Source: Lachnospiraceae bacterium (GTDB lineage Bacteria; Bacillota; Clostridia; Lachnospirales; Lachnospiraceae). From it: a stretch of 7,982 nucleotides of DNA. Position numbers and translations under genes: made by a program. The DNA is taken from assembly GCA_900770345.1 (NCBI GenBank), contig CAAGKF010000159.1, positions 1 to 7,982 on the forward strand, in the 5' to 3' direction. This document shows positions 5,771 through 7,982 of the stretch, in pieces. The notes beneath the pieces are model-generated. The model saw nothing but the letters and a program-made list of their open reading frames with translations. It had not been told where the DNA came from and searched no databases. Positions within the stretch are counted from its first letter, which is position 1. Each line of letters begins with the position of its first letter.

Positions 5771-7970
5771 AAAGGTTCTGAAGGAAGTCACCGTTGATGA
5801 CCTCTTTCTCAATGACACACACTGCACCTACGAGATACCGATCTACCAGAGAAACTATGCCTGGGAGGACGATGAGATCAGCGCGCTGATCCAGGACGTG
5901 TGGGATGCCTGTGAGCACAAACTGCCGGTGTATTACGTCGGTACGCTTGTCTGTTACGACAGGGGCGACCAACGCTTTGAGATCATCGATGGTCAGCAGC
6001 GGCTGACCACCATTCGGCTGATTCTCGGTGTTTTTGCTGATGATAAAACAGTGGTCAGGAATCCGCTTACCTATACGGCGAGAAAGCGATCTGCCGACAC
6101 CATCAAAGCCGTGCCGGACTTCTCAAACCTTGAAGACAGAGACGAGGGCATCACGCACGGGTTTGAGGTTGCAAAGCATGAGATGGAGACGCGTGACCTC
6201 ATCAACAATAAAAAGTACAAGGATTACTGGCTGCACAATGTCCGCCTTGTCCGCTACACGGTGCCGAAAGATATCGATCTGAACCAGTACTTCGAGGTCA
6301 TGAACTCCCGCGGAGAGCAGCTGGAGATGCATGAGATCGTCAAGGCGAGCCTGATGCAGCGGCTGTCTACCGACGAGGAGCGGAGAGCGTTTCACCTCAT
6401 CTGGGATGCCTGCTCCAACATGTCTACTTACATACAGCAGAACCTGGACATGAAATTCAATCCGGATAGTGTCTTCGGCGTGGATCGATGGAACTTCCTG
6501 CCACACAGCTTCGAGGAGCTTCTGAAGATCTATCGGACGGGAAAGGAGAAGAAGCCGGATGCCAGGAAGGAAGAGCCGAGGACGATTCTGGATATCCTGA
6601 AATCTGATGATAAGGAAGATGAAGACACATCTGATGCATCGCAGGAAAAGGATACGTTCCAGCCGATCATCGATTTTCTGAACTTCCTTCTGATTGTCCT
6701 GAAAATCACGAGGATGCCGGAGGACGGATTTGTACCGAGGGATTTTCAGCTGGATGACAAGCAGCTGCTGAACGCCTTCAGACCAAAGGAGATCGACGTC
6801 AGGCAGTTTATCTTCAACCTTCTCAAGGCAAGGTTCTTTCTTGATAACTACGTTGTCCATCATTCCAATGAGGCCGACACGGCAGAAAGTAATCCCTGGA
6901 AGCTTCAGGTCTGGTGTAAGGTCAGTGATAAGGGGAACGAAAAGAGTCGTTACGGACTGCGGGATCTTTGCGGTTTTGATCAGGACAAAGATAAGGCTAT
7001 ACAGCAGGAACTGCTGATGCTCCTGTCCATGTTTGAGGTTTCGTTCACGGCAAGGCAGCGTAAGAATTACCTGTTTTACAGCCTCCTGTATTTGATGCAG
7101 ACGGGGAAAGGGCGGCCGGATCCCAAGGGGTATCTGACTTTTACGAGAAAGCTTGCTGACAAGTATTTTTACGATGTCTATCTGGACGAGGATCAGCTGA
7201 ATGACAGGAACGTACCTGGACCGAACAGTTTTGATGATGTGATTCTCGATGAAAGAAACTTCTCCGCTGATCTTACAGACGCCGGTCAGAATGTTGCTCA
7301 TAAAGATGCCGCTGTCTTTACGGATGTTTACGATGACGGAACAGCAGAAACGAAAGGTATTCCTCTGTTTGTCTTCAATTACATGGACTACCGGATCTGG
7401 AAGCTGTATGCCACGGTATTGCGTGGAGAAGCGAGTAAGAAGGATTCGCCGAAGAGAAACCAGTTCTTCCACGAGATTCTTGGCTGCAGTGACTTTGGAC
7501 TGGAGATCTTTCAGCGGTTCTATTTTTCCAGAACAAGACGAAGTCTTGAGCATTACTTCCCGCAGGCCAATGTCGGAACGTATGAGGATGCACCGACGAA
7601 GGCTCAGATCAACTGCTTTGGCAACTTCGCGATGATCGGCAGCGATGCGAACAGTGCCGGTTCCAACTGGAGTCCGAAGACAAAGCTGGATCACTACCAG
7701 GATTCCTCCGGAAAGATCAGCAGGGTGAGTACGGCATCGCTCAAGTTTTATGTCATGATGCAGATGTGCAGAGATAAGGCAGAACAGCATGAAAAGGACG
7801 AGAAGTGCTGGCTCTATCCTGAGATCCAGAATCACCAGGAGCATATGGTAAAAATCCTGATGAGGGAGTGCGCCAGTTCGGCGCTTAGAATACAGGCAGG
7901 TGAAAGCCCTGCCCCGGTAAAGCCCAGCAAGCAGCCGGTACACAGCCTTGAAGCCAAAGCCGCGAGGTGA
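5754..7970 (+). CDS. DUF262-DUF1524 (HNH-type) nuclease, second subunit of a GmrSD-family system
   Basis: Predicted nuclease subunit of a two-gene, modification-dependent (type IV-like) restriction system. The N-terminal DUF262 domain shows IPIYQRNYAW (28-37), YYVGTLV (60-66), IIDGQQRLTT (77-86) and the FEVMNSRGEQLEMHEIVKAS block (180-199). The middle part, about 205-535, is long and family-variable, with a charged, low-complexity linker at about 261-300 (runs of K, E and D). The C-terminal DUF1524 domain has SLEHYFPQ (597-604), where H600 is the likely general base, followed by FGNFAMIG (622-629) and NSAGSNWSPKTK (633-644), which correspond to the GNL and NS..SN..K patterns of GmrD-type HNH nucleases. 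All motifs are in place, so it looks active. The C-terminal tail after about 705 is short and probably disordered. It overlaps the upstream DUF262 gene by 17 bp. The pairing of a DUF262-only with a DUF262-DUF1524 protein resembles the TgvAB arrangement described in Vibrio cholerae, as I recall it; direct orthology is not claimed. Confidence 0.87.
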   Translation: MAENSKKVLKEVTVDDLFLNDTHCTYEIPIYQRNYAWEDDEISALIQDVWDACEHKLPVYYVGTLVCYDRGDQRFEIIDGQQRLTTIRLILGVFADDKTVVRNPLTYTARKRSADTIKAVPDFSNLEDRDEGITHGFEVAKHEMETRDLINNKKYKDYWLHNVRLVRYTVPKDIDLNQYFEVMNSRGEQLEMHEIVKASLMQRLSTDEERRAFHLIWDACSNMSTYIQQNLDMKFNPDSVFGVDRWNFLPHSFEELLKIYRTGKEKKPDARKEEPRTILDILKSDDKEDEDTSDASQEKDTFQPIIDFLNFLLIVLKITRMPEDGFVPRDFQLDDKQLLNAFRPKEIDVRQFIFNLLKARFFLDNYVVHHSNEADTAESNPWKLQVWCKVSDKGNEKSRYGLRDLCGFDQDKDKAIQQELLMLLSMFEVSFTARQRKNYLFYSLLYLMQTGKGRPDPKGYLTFTRKLADKYFYDVYLDEDQLNDRNVPGPNSFDDVILDERNFSADLTDAGQNVAHKDAAVFTDVYDDGTAETKGIPLFVFNYMDYRIWKLYATVLRGEASKKDSPKRNQFFHEILGCSDFGLEIFQRFYFSRTRRSLEHYFPQANVGTYEDAPTKAQINCFGNFAMIGSDANSAGSNWSPKTKLDHYQDSSGKISRVSTASLKFYVMMQMCRDKAEQHEKDEKCWLYPEIQNHQEHMVKILMRECASSALRIQAGESPAPVKPSKQPVHSLEAKAAR

Positions 7971-7982
7971 GGTTTAAGCGTA

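Noticed and set aside
6123..7943. 606-codon open frame on the minus strand
   Set aside because: It lies wholly antisense to the DUF262-DUF1524 gene, whose frame carries all the family motifs; the antisense translation shows no recognisable domain and no ribosome site.

Overview
The window looks like a defence island from a bacterium of about 50% GC, most likely a Firmicute/Clostridia-type gut anaerobe. That guess rests on the very strong AAGGAGG ribosome site before the helicase gene, the general protein style, and the kind of repeat found between the genes. No taxonomic marker gene is present, so it is weak. All long genes lie on the + strand.

Layout. Positions 1-~105 hold what looks like a leftward (minus-strand) promoter: a TATAAT box, a perfect 8-bp-arm inverted repeat and an ATG at 22 that would start a gene leaving the window. 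From about 111 to 869 runs the C-terminal part of an Eco57I-type adenine DNA methyltransferase. The catalytic half is missing, and family-like residues continue upstream of the first ATG (207), so this is a 5'-truncated remnant or a silent specificity cassette rather than a whole gene. Twelve bases later comes an intact 971-residue protein joining a GIY-YIG/T5orf172-type nuclease domain to an SF2 helicase motor and a small C-terminal Tudor-like domain (882-3797). This is the restriction partner normally found beside such a methyltransferase.

A 419-bp gap (3798-4216) follows. It is not empty. It holds ten CCGG tetranucleotides in 271 bp, arranged in degenerate repeats about 23 bp apart in two similar blocks, with a 100-nt multi-part hairpin between them and several further hairpins. 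The best readings are a remnant of a mobile-element end (the repeat style recalls IS21-family end repeats) or a structured RNA of about 310 nt. I cannot decide between them.

The last two genes overlap by 17 bp and form a two-gene GmrSD-family system: a 517-residue DUF262 protein with no HNH domain (4217-5770), then a 738-residue DUF262 plus DUF1524/HNH nuclease (5754-7970). Relatives such as GmrSD, BrxU and SspE restrict modified phage DNA or sense host DNA modification.

How they may work together (inference): a methylation-linked restriction module (methyltransferase plus nuclease-helicase) is stacked with a modification-dependent two-protein restriction system. The broken methyltransferase beside an intact nuclease-helicase, and the structured repeat element wedged into an otherwise tightly packed gene set, are the points most worth following.
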